64,000 bases of DNA from Piromyces finnis (Eukaryota > Neocallimastigomycota > Neocallimastigomycetes > Neocallimastigales > Neocallimastigaceae). This document shows, piece after piece, positions 15,024 through 24,602 of this stretch. The notes beneath the pieces are model-generated. The model had not been told where the DNA came from. It made no database searches and was given only the letters and a program-made list of their open reading frames with translations. A program made the translations under genes and the position numbers. The stretch covers positions 536,001 through 600,000 of the forward strand of contig MCFH01000029.1 in assembly GCA_002104945.1 (NCBI GenBank), read 5' to 3'. The first letter of the stretch is position 1; each line of letters starts with the position of its first letter.

Positions 15024-16964
15024 TTAGATTTTCTTTAAGAATATCTTATTTGTATAATCAAACATTCTTGGACCAGGTAGATCTTTAGTTAGAGGGTCAG
15101 CTAACATTTCTTTAGTATTTACATATTCGATTTTTATATTGTTCTTTTCTATGTTGTCAATAATGAAGTGGTAGTGTATATTTATGTGTTTTAACTTTGT
15201 GTTTATTTCACCGTTTTCTATTATTTTCTTGCTTGCTTTGTTGTCGGTGAATAAAGTTATATTTTTGTTGTAATTAAAAATTTCGTCCACCATGTTTTTG
15301 ATCCATAAGATTTTCTTCGTATTCATGGACGTACTAATGTACTCAGCCTCAGCGGTAGATGTTGCCACACAAGTTTGTTTCTTGGATAACCAGCATATTG
15401 GGCTATTTCCCATTAGGATTATCCCTCCAGAGGTAGATTTAAAGTCTTCTGCGCCTCCGTAGTCCGAATCAGTGTATCCTTGTATTTTTCCTTCTCCACT
15501 GTATTCGATTTTGTAATGTTTGGTAGTAGATATGTATCTGAAAATATTTACAATTGTATTCCAGTCAGATACTGTTGGATTTTCAGATTTTCTTGCAGCT
15601 TTGTTTACTGCAAACGCTATATCCGGTCTTGTACATTTTGACAGATATATTAATGCACCTATTGCACTTTTATATTTTGTTTTATCAAATTGGTTATTAT
15701 TTGAGGTGTTCTTGTCGGTTGTTGTACATGGCGTATTTCTTCTACGTACGTTTTCCATATGAAATCTTTGTAATACATTATTAATGTAATTCTCTTGGGA
15801 AATAATGTATTTGGATCCTTTCTTTTCAATCTTTATTCCTAGAATGTAACTAATAGGGCCGCTATTTGATATTTTAAATCTACTTTTAATTTTGCTTATT
15901 ACTCTCTCTATTGTATTTGTTTTTCCAATTATAACCATGTCGTCTACATATAGACCAATTATACATTTTACGTATTTATTTTCTTTTAACGTATAAATAC
16001 ATGGTTCGGATTTTAATGGTTTAAAGTTATTATTTTTCAGGAATTTATCTATTGTTTTATTCCATTGTCTTCCTGATTGTTTTAAACCATAGAGAGCTTT
16101 ATTCAGCTTCCAGTATCCTCCCCCAAAGTTGCTATCTCCAAGCGGAATTGTGGTATAAATATCTGTATCCAATGGAGCATTGAGGTAGGCAGCTTTTATA
16201 TCAAGCTGATATATATCCCACTTAAATTTTGCAGCAATAGCAATAATAAATTTTAGACTGTCAATATTTAATGTAGGGGAATAGGTTAAGTCAAAATCAA
16301 TACCTTGTTTTTGACGGAAACCTCTAGCGACAAGTCTAGCTTTAAAACGTACAATATTATTATTGCTGTCCCTTTTAACAGCAAAAACCCATTTGGTAGA
16401 TATAATATTCTTGTTTTTTGGGATATTTTTAACCAGGGACATAATTTTGTTAGAATATAAATTATTTAATTCATCTTGAATGGCTGCTTTCCAATATTTA
16501 GAATTCGTACAAGACATAGCTTCTTTGTACGTAGTGGGAGCATCAGTAAAAACGGTAGCTATAAATTTGTTTTTGTGCTTCTTAGGAGTACTGGAATTAT
16601 TCAGAGAGGTAGGACTGCAAGGCCTTTTTCTTTCAGGATGGTAGGAATCATCAGATTTATCGGCCATGATATCATCCATGATATCATTTTCATCTTCCAA
16701 GTTTGGATCAGGATCATCCATAGATTTATTGTCATCTGAAATATAAGAATGGGAATCACGTGTCATATCAGGAGAATCAGAAATTTTTGAATTTAAATTT
16801 TTAGTATCATTAATGTGAATATTATCAGAGTAGATAGAATTATCCTGTGTAACGTTAGAATTTTTGCTAGAATTATGACGTGGATTATTTGGTTTATCAT
16901 CCAATAGAATGTCTTCATTTTTAATTTGAATTTTTGAAAAATTTTTATTAATAAAATTTTTTTT
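15024..16964 (-). CDS. copia reverse transcriptase-RNase H frame (3' part of pol)
   Basis: This frame is open from just downstream of an in-frame TGA at 16967-16965 to the TAA at 15026-15024; it has no ATG of its own at the RT domain, so it is probably translated as a fusion. The acidic, Asn/Ser-rich first part links integrase to RT. The RT core carries FKARLVARGF, QLDIKAAYLNAPL, LNKALYGLKQSGRQW and the catalytic LYVDDM (near 15950). RNase H shows GYTDSDYGG, STAEAEY and FTDNKAS with the expected acidic residues. It is one base out of frame (-1) with the Gag-integrase frame, overlapping it for about 170 nt; the joining point is the A9 run at 16957-16965. Intact motifs argue against old decay. 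Confidence 0.93.
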   Translation of the reverse strand, partial: KKNFINKNFSKIQIKNEDILLDDKPNNPRHNSSKNSNVTQDNSIYSDNIHINDTKNLNSKISDSPDMTRDSHSYISDDNKSMDDPDPNLEDENDIMDDIMADKSDDSYHPERKRPCSPTSLNNSSTPKKHKNKFIATVFTDAPTTYKEAMSCTNSKYWKAAIQDELNNLYSNKIMSLVKNIPKNKNIISTKWVFAVKRDSNNNIVRFKARLVARGFRQKQGIDFDLTYSPTLNIDSLKFIIAIAAKFKWDIYQLDIKAAYLNAPLDTDIYTTIPLGDSNFGGGYWKLNKALYGLKQSGRQWNKTIDKFLKNNNFKPLKSEPCIYTLKENKYVKCIIGLYVDDMVIIGKTNTIERVISKIKSRFKISNSGPISYILGIKIEKKGSKYIISQENYINNVLQRFHMENVRRRNTPCTTTDKNTSNNNQFDKTKYKSAIGALIYLSKCTRPDIAFAVNKAARKSENPTVSDWNTIVNIFRYISTTKHYKIEYSGEGKIQGYTDSDYGGAEDFKSTSGGIILMGNSPICWLSKKQTCVATSTAEAEYISTSMNTKKILWIKNMVDEIFNYNKNITLFTDNKASKKIIENGEINTKLKHINIHYHFIIDNIEKNNIKIEYVNTKEMLADPLTKDLPGPRMFDYTNKIFLKKI

Positions 16965-19900
16965 TCACTATGATCAGTATTAGGATATTCAGTAGTATTT
17001 TCACCAGTATTTTTGGTATAGGAAATATTTTCGGTGGTAGAATATTCAGTAGGAGAATTTTTATAATATTCAGGATTTTTAATGATTTCATTTTTGTTTT
17101 TGTCGGCAAGAGTATTACCATAACAAACGTAATCAGGACCAGGAGTTACAGGATATTGGTATTTATTATTTTCGTCAATATTATTAGAAATTTTGTAATT
17201 TTTCTTTTCGAAATTGCAATTGTCATTTGCAATTTCTTCTAAAACTTTTAAAATGTCATTTGTAAATTTATTTTTATTAAATTTCGAATTTGAATTATTA
17301 TTTTTGTTATTGGTTTGAGTGTCGCTTTTTAAATTACTGTTTAAATTGTTTTTTGAATTTTCTTCCATTTTGGAATTAATATTAGTCCTTATATTAGTTT
17401 CTTCTTTTTCTTTGGTAGTTATCTCTTCGTCTTTATATTTGGTATTTTCATAAGCTGGGTCCTCGTCCATATTGTTGTTATTACCTTCTTCAACCATTTC
17501 TTCTTCTACTTTTTCTTTTTCTATTTCTTCTTTTTCTATTTCTTCTTCATCATTATTATTGGAGTGGATATTCACCATTTTCTTGGAAGTAGTCCTTTCT
17601 GTGTTATTATTTTCTTTATTTATGATTGAATTTGTATCCGTATTGTTGTTGTTCTTTGATGATTCTGAGGGGTCCTTTCTGTCGTAATTATTGATATTAT
17701 ATGAATCATTGAAAGAGAAATACGGATCGTTTATATTTTTATTTTTATAATTATAATGTGCCGGCTTATCTTCACAGCATTCTATTTCCCTAGAATAGTG
17801 GATTTTAAGTTTATCACCACATATCTCCATGACGATATATGAGTGGTGTGCTTCACTGAACCCAAGAAATATTCCTTCCTTCGAGTTAGGCGCAAATTTT
17901 GACTTTTTAAGAGAATAGTCCTTAAAGTAGCATATGCATCCAAATACCTTTAGGTATTTTAGATCGGCTTCCTCGTTCGTAAACACTTCATCAGGAATTA
18001 AGTTATCGTTTCCTTGGTGTGGTATTTTGTTGTAAATATAACAAGAATATTTAACAGCAAAACTCCAAAAGTCTTCAGATAATTTAGCCCAATATAAAAG
18101 CGTTTTAGCAGAATTTTGAATAGTTTGGTTTATTCTTTCTGCTTTACCATTTAATTCATGTATGTAAGGAGGTGAATTTATCTTAGATATACCGTTTTCC
18201 TTACAATATTTTATAACTTTACTACTATTATACTCTTTTGCACCATCTGTCTTGAATGTTTTGACTTTATATTTGTCAAAAGTATTATTGGCATTCTCTA
18301 GGAATTCAATAATAATGTCCGGTGCCTCAGACCTTGACTTGAGAGTATAAATCCAGAGTTTTCTTGAGTATTCATCCAGCATAGTCATAAAATACTTCTT
18401 ATTATTGACGGATGAATTAAACGGGCCTGAAATATCGGAGTGAATAGTCTCTAGAACTCTTCCGGCTTTGGGTACGGTTTTGTTATGTGGAGACTTCTTC
18501 ATTTTAGATATTTTACAGTCTAGGCAAGGAGTTACTTTAATTTTATGTTGTTTTAGGTATTTCTTCAGATCCTTCTGGTAGAAATGGCCTAATCTCTTAT
18601 GCCATATACCTAAATCATCTTCAAAGTTTGCAATAAATGGTTCATTTATCTTTTTATTAATGTTTATGAGCTTAATTTTAAATTGATTTAATTCATTTGA
18701 ATACGTTTGCATTATATTTTTATTTTCAGAGTCCTTGAAAATAAGCCTGACTTTTCCATCATCAGTAATATCTATAATGCTTCTTAAACCAACTTTAGCA
18801 AGTCCTACACCACTAATTAAATTCTTGCTAACTTTGTCTGAGTACAAAACTTTTTCTAACTTGTAAGTTTTGTCTTTTACCTTAAACTCATATGAACCAT
18901 AACCACTAAATTCACATGTAGTTCCATTTGCACATCTAAGTTGAATGTGCTCTTCTGTGAAGTTTTCTAGAATGTCCTTATTATTAACGATATGTTCGGC
19001 GGCACCAGTATCATAGAACCATTCGTCGTATTTATTTTCTCCATACACATAATCTATATCCTTTGTGTTAGGAGTGTCTTCCTCTGTAACTTCATCCTTT
19101 TCAATTAGGTAGATATTTCTTTCTGTCAGAGGTCTGATATCTTCGAATTCTACGTTAATTCCATAATTTTCATTATCGTCATAGTCTTCGACGAAATCTA
19201 CTTCTTGTTCGAATTTCTTTTGTTGTTTTTTCTTGTGAACTTGCCTCCCTTGTTGTGAATTTCTCTTTTGTTTACTTTGGTTAAAGGCCCTGTTGTTGTT
19301 TTTTCTTTGGTCCCTTTCCATTTTGGCCTTTTGGTTGTATTCACACATTTCGGTAGAGTGTCCATGTTCACAGCAGATATGGCAGTAGGTACGGTGGCTT
19401 CTGTTTATATTTCTTCTATTACCGTAGCTTTTATTCTTTGTTGATTTGTTTTCTCTACTAACAAAATCAACATCCATTGGATCATCAACTTCGTCATCTT
19501 CATCTTGGTCGTTGTTGGTCCAATCTTCGAAGTAGGATTTGGCGTTGATATAACTTTTGACCTTCTCATAGAGCTGATCATAAGTTTCATCTAAGGTTAC
19601 ACTTACTTGGTTCTTGACACTTCTTGGAAGGGAATTGTACATATATTTTAGTTTTTCCCTTTCACTTAAGGACATTTTTAATTCAGACATCTCAAGGAAG
19701 ATTTCCTTGATTTTATCGATTGTTTTACTGACTTTGCTTACATCTTCTGTATGTAATTTTCTTAACTTCTTTAGCCAGTATTCAATGTCTGCATTGGCGT
19801 TACCGTATTTTGTATTCAACTTTTTGAATACTTGGTAACTATTGGAACTATGACCAATCTCTCTGAGGATCTTCTCATCCACATTTTGAATGATCATAAG

Positions 19901-20326
19901 GTAAGTATCAGCATTTAGCTTTTCAGCCGCTGATATAATCTCGGCCTTATAAATTGACAAGTTTGCCAATTTATTGGCGGCTACAACATTGTTATTAATG
20001 TTGCTGCTTGTATTGGCGTCCTCCCCCGTAGTCTTAATGAGGGTTTTATAAACAGACGCAAGATTGCTGTTAGGACGGTAGTCCGCGGCTTCAGCAATAA
20101 TCCTCATAATAGCCATATTATATTCATCTTTGAGATTAAGGTTTATCTCAAAGTTGTTGTCTTTAATGTTTCCAACTATGTCTTGTTCAAGGTAGCTAGT
20201 TAGACCCTGTCTAGTAGCGGCTGCCTTGATTAAAAGACTCCAAGTATCAAAGTTGGACTTTCCATGAAGACGTTGGTCATTGGCTAAAATGAATTGTTGG
20301 GACATATTAAAATTTTTAATACACAA
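16793..20326 (-). CDS. copia Gag-protease-integrase polyprotein
   Basis: 1177 residues. The first ATG is at 20326, but the second Met (MSQQFILANDQRLHG, 20305) fits better as start. In order: a helical Gag (UBN2-like) to about residue 260; a CCHC zinc knuckle CHICCEHGHSTEMC near 315-328; a short aspartic protease with DTGA near 439; an integrase zinc finger (H-x4-H near 575, CLDC near 600); the DDE catalytic core with HSDISGPF (~628), KTDGAKEY (~693) and NGKAER (~729); a chromodomain-free Asn/Glu/Lys-rich tail. The last ~57 residues after the A9 run are an out-of-frame read-through of the RT frame's leader and look non-functional. Products would assemble virus-like particles and integrate cDNA. 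Confidence 0.93.
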   Translation of the reverse strand: MCIKNFNMSQQFILANDQRLHGKSNFDTWSLLIKAAATRQGLTSYLEQDIVGNIKDNNFEINLNLKDEYNMAIMRIIAEAADYRPNSNLASVYKTLIKTTGEDANTSSNINNNVVAANKLANLSIYKAEIISAAEKLNADTYLMIIQNVDEKILREIGHSSNSYQVFKKLNTKYGNANADIEYWLKKLRKLHTEDVSKVSKTIDKIKEIFLEMSELKMSLSEREKLKYMYNSLPRSVKNQVSVTLDETYDQLYEKVKSYINAKSYFEDWTNNDQDEDDEVDDPMDVDFVSRENKSTKNKSYGNRRNINRSHRTYCHICCEHGHSTEMCEYNQKAKMERDQRKNNNRAFNQSKQKRNSQQGRQVHKKKQQKKFEQEVDFVEDYDDNENYGINVEFEDIRPLTERNIYLIEKDEVTEEDTPNTKDIDYVYGENKYDEWFYDTGAAEHIVNNKDILENFTEEHIQLRCANGTTCEFSGYGSYEFKVKDKTYKLEKVLYSDKVSKNLISGVGLAKVGLRSIIDITDDGKVRLIFKDSENKNIMQTYSNELNQFKIKLININKKINEPFIANFEDDLGIWHKRLGHFYQKDLKKYLKQHKIKVTPCLDCKISKMKKSPHNKTVPKAGRVLETIHSDISGPFNSSVNNKKYFMTMLDEYSRKLWIYTLKSRSEAPDIIIEFLENANNTFDKYKVKTFKTDGAKEYNSSKVIKYCKENGISKINSPPYIHELNGKAERINQTIQNSAKTLLYWAKLSEDFWSFAVKYSCYIYNKIPHQGNDNLIPDEVFTNEEADLKYLKVFGCICYFKDYSLKKSKFAPNSKEGIFLGFSEAHHSYIVMEICGDKLKIHYSREIECCEDKPAHYNYKNKNINDPYFSFNDSYNINNYDRKDPSESSKNNNNTDTNSIINKENNNTERTTSKKMVNIHSNNNDEEEIEKEEIEKEKVEEEMVEEGNNNNMDEDPAYENTKYKDEEITTKEKEETNIRTNINSKMEENSKNNLNSNLKSDTQTNNKNNNSNSKFNKNKFTNDILKVLEEIANDNCNFEKKNYKISNNIDENNKYQYPVTPGPDYVCYGNTLADKNKNEIIKNPEYYKNSPTEYSTTENISYTKNTGENTTEYPNTDHSEKKILLIKIFQKFKLKMKTFYWMINQIIHVIILAKILTLHRIILSTLIIFTLMILKI
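16957..16965 (-). other. A9 run at the Gag-IN / RT frame junction (slippery site or indel)
   Basis: On the element strand the zero frame reads GAA AAA AAA ATT, i.e. an A AAA AAA heptamer. Slipping back one base gives AAT TTT ATT, exactly the RT frame. Equally, one missing A in a homopolymer would produce the same picture. Confidence 0.7.
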
Positions 20327-20369
20327 AATTTTGTTTTAAATTTTTCTTAAGAAATTTTTTATTATTGAT

Positions 20370-20390
20370 TAGAGTTTGAGACTCTTAATC
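20370..20390 (-). other. primer-binding site, matches anticodon arm of tRNA-Lys(CUU)
   Basis: The plus strand just left of the 5' LTR ends in GAGACTCTTAATC with zero spacing to the LTR. This equals the anticodon stem and CTCTTAA loop of eukaryotic tRNA-Lys(CUU); including the bases upstream (TAGAG..) about 19 of 21 positions agree with the human tRNA as I remember it. An internal rather than 3'-terminal tRNA match implies priming by a half-tRNA, as known for Drosophila copia and yeast Ty5 with tRNA-iMet. Confidence 0.7.
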
Positions 20391-20659
20391 TGTGAAATAA
20401 ATTTAATTAATAAATAATTTTATTAATAAGGTTAACAAAGAGAAAAAGTTACATTGTAAATATTACAGTTATATAATGAGATGTAAGGTCATGTGACCAT
20501 AAAAAATAAAATAAAATAAATAAAAAATAACTTTCTCTACAACACGTAGACATTACGTTTACAACACTTTTAATACATGTTTATGTTTTTATAAAATAGT
20601 CACGTGTGTAATAAATATATGATATAGATAAATAAAATTATGTGTCCATAAATGTTCAC

Positions 20660-20660
<1 letters not shown>
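20391..20660 (-). repeat. 5' LTR of the copia element
   Basis: 270 bp, no difference seen from 14742-15011. On the minus strand this LTR drives transcription of the element. Confidence 0.97.

Positions 20661-20695
<35 letters not shown>
20661..20695. repeat. (AAT)n microsatellite at the right edge of the retrotransposon
   Basis: About 11 triplets continuing the repeat at 14699-14741 across the insertion. Confidence 0.95.
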
Positions 20696-21900
20696 TTGGG
20701 ACAGTTTTTTTTTTGTCATTTTCGGTGGTTTATCGTCTTATAAAAATAGGAAATCTATTATAAATTAATTTTAAAATATTTTATTTTTTACAATAGGAAT
20801 TTAATAAACATGCATAACACATTGTATTATTAAAGAGAAATATTAAAAAAAAAAAGTATTTTTTTTGTTTGTTTGTTTCTTAAAAAAAGTTTTGATTATT
20901 AAATATTATGACATTTAATAAAAAATACAATAGTAAATGAAGAGTATTTATGTTTTAGTGATTATTATCTATTTTATTAAATAGAAATATAAACAATGCA
21001 TTTTTTACGTTTTTTAAGATACTTTGATAGCTTTTATAATAGTATAATATTATATATAATAATAACCTAAAATTTTTTTTTTTTTTATACTAAACTCATA
21101 TTCTCTCAATTAGATTTTTCTAGATTTCCCAATCTACTAAGAGTTTACCAATTCGTAAGATTAATACTTATCTTATTTAATAAAGAACCAATATATATAT
21201 ATAAATAAAATACTAAAATATATAAAAAAAAAAGTATTCTTTTTTTTTTTTTTCCCATTATATATAATTTATTTCATAGCTTATTAATTAGAAATGACTT
21301 GTATTTCAAAATACTTTATTATTATGATACATTTAACAAACATTAAAAATTACAATAAATAAAATATTATGGCTGATATAAAAAAAAATAATTTATTTTA
21401 TCTATAATTTATATTTAATAAAAGTAAAGTATTTATCTTCAAATGATTTGTGGCTAAAAATTGATATTACTAAGTTAGAGTTGAAATGTATTGAAATAGA
21501 ATAAAAATAAGCCAATAGATTAATTCTTTTTATTACATAAATTAAGATAAGAGGAAAAAAACACAAATAAAAATATAATTTATTATATAATATTCTAAGA
21601 TATTTTAATTTTTTCCCTATCTATTATTAAAAAAAAAAAAAAAAAGAAAATTTATATTTTTTAATTGTAAGAATACATTTTAAAGACCATTTTAACAATT
21701 TTATATATATACATATATTTAATAATACATTATTATAATCTATGTTACAAAAATAATAAAATAATTTTTATATTTTTTAAATTTATATATAATAAATAAA
21801 CATCTTCACATTTACTTGTATACAAAAATATAATAGTATATAAAACAATAATAGAATTAGAATAAAACATTTATACTAATAAGAAATAACAATAATAAAA
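20696..21900. other. intergenic, no gene seen
   Basis: AT-rich sequence between the element and the YPI1 start; must contain the YPI1 promoter but no motif is distinctive. Confidence 0.6.
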
Positions 21901-22540
21901 ATGGCTGAAGCCACAAGAGAACAAGATAATAAAACTCAAACTGTTACAGAAGTTATTGAGGAAGAAGAGGTATTACCACCAGCTAATGTTGCTCGCATTA
22001 CAGGAACTTTACATCTTCAAGGTAGAAATATAAATGGACCATCAGTCCATTGGACTGAAGATACCATTGATAATGAAGGTTTAGGAAGAAAGAAGTCTAA
22101 AAGTAATTTTTTTTTTTTTTTTTTTTTTTTAATTTTTAAATAAATGAAATACAAAATATAATTAATTTTAATTAAAAGATAATTTAAAATGAAATTTATA
22201 AATTTATAAATAAATGATAAATTTTGTTTATAGATTTATAATTTGTTATAAAATTAAAAATAATTTTTCATTCTTTCTTTTTTTTCACTTCATAAGCTAT
22301 TTAAATTATAAATTATAAATAGTTTAAAGATATAATATACTAAAATTTAAATTATTTTTATAATATATAAAAGTTTGTTGTATATATACTAGACCAAGAA
22401 ACTGGGATGATTCTTCATCAGATTCTTCTTCTTGTTCTTCATCAGACGATGATGATAAACCAAATGCTTACGAAATTCAACCAAAATATAAACCACGCAG
22501 CCATCATCATAGTCATAATGGTGGATGTAAACATAAGTAA
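21901..22540 (+). CDS. YPI1: protein phosphatase 1 inhibitor 3 (YPI1/PPP1R11)
   Basis: Two exons (21901-22102, 22374-22540) join as A|TT to give 122 residues. Around the junction the protein reads VHWTEDTIDNEGLGRKKSK then ICCIYTRPRNWDD, the signature of the YPI1/PPP1R11/Inhibitor-3 family: a PP1-docking segment, a basic stretch and a Cys-Cys motif, followed by an acidic Ser/Asp run (SSSDSSSCSSSDDDD) and a His-rich tail. Family members bind and regulate the PP1 catalytic subunit, mainly in the nucleus. Reading on into intron 1 instead gives a poly-Phe stretch and loses the Cys motif, so the splice is well supported. The acceptor at 22373 was chosen because it alone restores ICCIY. Size is normal for the family. 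Confidence 0.93.
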
Positions 22541-23557
22541 ATTTAAAAATTTTGATATAAAACAAAGCATATATATACATACATATACATTTATACACTT
22601 ACAATAAACAAATAAAAGAAAATAAATTCAAGTATACCAAATAAATACAGCTTTTTTTTTTATCTTTTAGCATACCAATTCTTCTTTATATCCAATTTAT
22701 AGTATGAAAAAAAATATTTACAAATTAAAACACAAATAATGAATTGCTTCTATTAATATTAATTATTATTTTTTTATAAAAATAAAAAAATAAAATAAAA
22801 AAAAAACAATAATAAATTTTTAATAAATATAAACAAATCGTGTATATATATAATTCTACATAAATTCCAAAAAAAAAAGTTTTTTTGTAGAATCAGCAAT
22901 TACTTTAAATTCTAGATTTTCAATATTAATATTAATTAATTTTTATTTAGATTCGCCTATTTCTATTGCCTTCTAATTCCTTGTCATAATACTTTTTTAA
23001 AAAGAAATTAAACTTAAAATATAATTTATTATTCAAAAGTGTAACATTTTCATATATATTATAAGCTTTTATTTTTTTAAAATTTTACAAAAAGTATTGA
23101 TTTTTATATATCCCAAATTTTTAATTAAATATTTAATATATCTATATGAATTTTTTTCTCCATAAAAAAAAATTTTTTTTTTGAATCAATACCATAATGT
23201 ATTAAATAATTTTCATTAAAAAAAAAAAAAAAAGATATATACTAGAGAAATACTAAAGAAGGGATATATTTCTATCAAATATTAAAATATACATAATCAT
23301 AATTCTTTATTAACTTATTATTATCTTTTTTTTTTTTAAATAAAATATTTGATATAAATGTTACAATGAATATTTTAAACATTATATTTAAGTCACACTT
23401 TTAAATAATAATAATAATCTTGATATATATAAAATTTTATTACAATTATTTATATTTTTATTATTATTATTTTTTTTTTTTTTTTGAAAAATATTGACTT
23501 TTTTAATAATAATTTTTTTTTTTTTGTGTGTGTGTGTGTATTTTATAATATTTTGTT
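22541..23557. other. intergenic between convergent genes
   Basis: 3' ends of YPI1 (+) and the HDAC (-) meet here. Holds T-runs and a (TG)7-8 tract near 23526-23540 just beyond the HDAC stop; no gene seen. Confidence 0.6.
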
Positions 23558-24570
23558 CTATTTTTCTGATTTGGTTTCGTTTTTAGAAGAAAATGCAGTG
23601 AAAGGAATAACAGTCTCCTTATCACGTCTTTCATCCTTGAAACCAAAATCTTCTTTTGGATTTGTAGTAGTGGTGGCAGAAGCATTGGAATGACGAGTGG
23701 TTCTTTCATGTTTAGATTCAGGATTTGGTGAATTTCTATGATTTCTACGATTTCTTCTTCTACGTTTATTGGCTGGATGAGCACGGCTTTCATCGTCTGA
23801 AGGATCTAATTCATTATCATAGGCTATATGGGTATCATGATATACTCTAGATTGACGATCATCTAAATCATCTTCTAATTCATCCTCTTCATCTGAAAAA
23901 TGATCCACTGGTACTTCTTGCATTTGAACACTTGGAGCATGACTAATATTTCTAAGATTTTCTAGTATATGTACGGTAGTTTTATCTAAATATTCTCTTG
24001 TATTTTTATTTTCGGCATTTGTTGGTCTTACATGAATTGAATATTCTGGTCCAAAATATTCAAAATAATCATTATAAGGTAATGCTTGTGGTAACTCTAT
24101 ACCAAGAGCAACAGAAGTTTCGTAACACCATGCTCTTGACACATTCTTTGGTGCTATTTAATTCATTAATGAAAATACAAAAAAAAAAAAAAAAAAATAA
24201 AACAATATAATTTAATATAATATAACATATTATTAATAATAAAATCATAAGAAATAATAATGGTTTTATATTTTTTTAAAACATACTATAACCGCCACCA
24301 CCAAGAAGTAACATAGGAACATTAAAGGTTCTTAAAAACTTTGCACATGCACCATGACCACGTTCACTTAAATTTGCGGTACCTAAACGATCACCAGCTA
24401 AACTATCTGTACCACATTGTAATACAACAGCACCAGGACGGTACCAATTCATAATATACTAGTATAATAAAATATTATATATAATTATAATTATTAGTAT
24501 TAATATCATTTATTATATATGTGATTGTTAATGTTTTAAACATATTTAAAATATTTATGTTAATTATATG

Positions 24571-24602
<32 letters not shown>

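Larger units (their letters stand above)
14742..20660 (-). mobile_element. complete Ty1/copia LTR retrotransposon, 5919 bp
   Basis: Full-length element on the minus strand: 5' LTR (20391-20660), primer-binding site, Gag-protease-integrase frame, reverse transcriptase-RNase H frame, polypurine tract and 3' LTR (14742-15011). Integrase precedes reverse transcriptase, which defines Ty1/copia. The two LTRs look identical base for base and start TG and end CA. The 5 bases on each side (14737-14741 and 20661-20665) are both ATAAT, fitting a 5-bp target duplication, although the surrounding AAT repeat makes this weak evidence. All catalytic motifs are present; the only defect is a one-base frame change at an A9 run between integrase and RT. 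Confidence 0.97.

Noticed and set aside
15520-19838. Plus-strand and alternate-frame ORFs across the retrotransposon
   Set aside because: Shadows of the minus-strand pol frames, Phe/Ile/Ser-rich by composition.
14737-20665. ATAAT target-site duplication as firm proof of insertion boundaries
   Set aside because: Both flanks are the same triplet repeat, so the 5-bp identity would occur by chance; boundaries rest on LTR ends instead.
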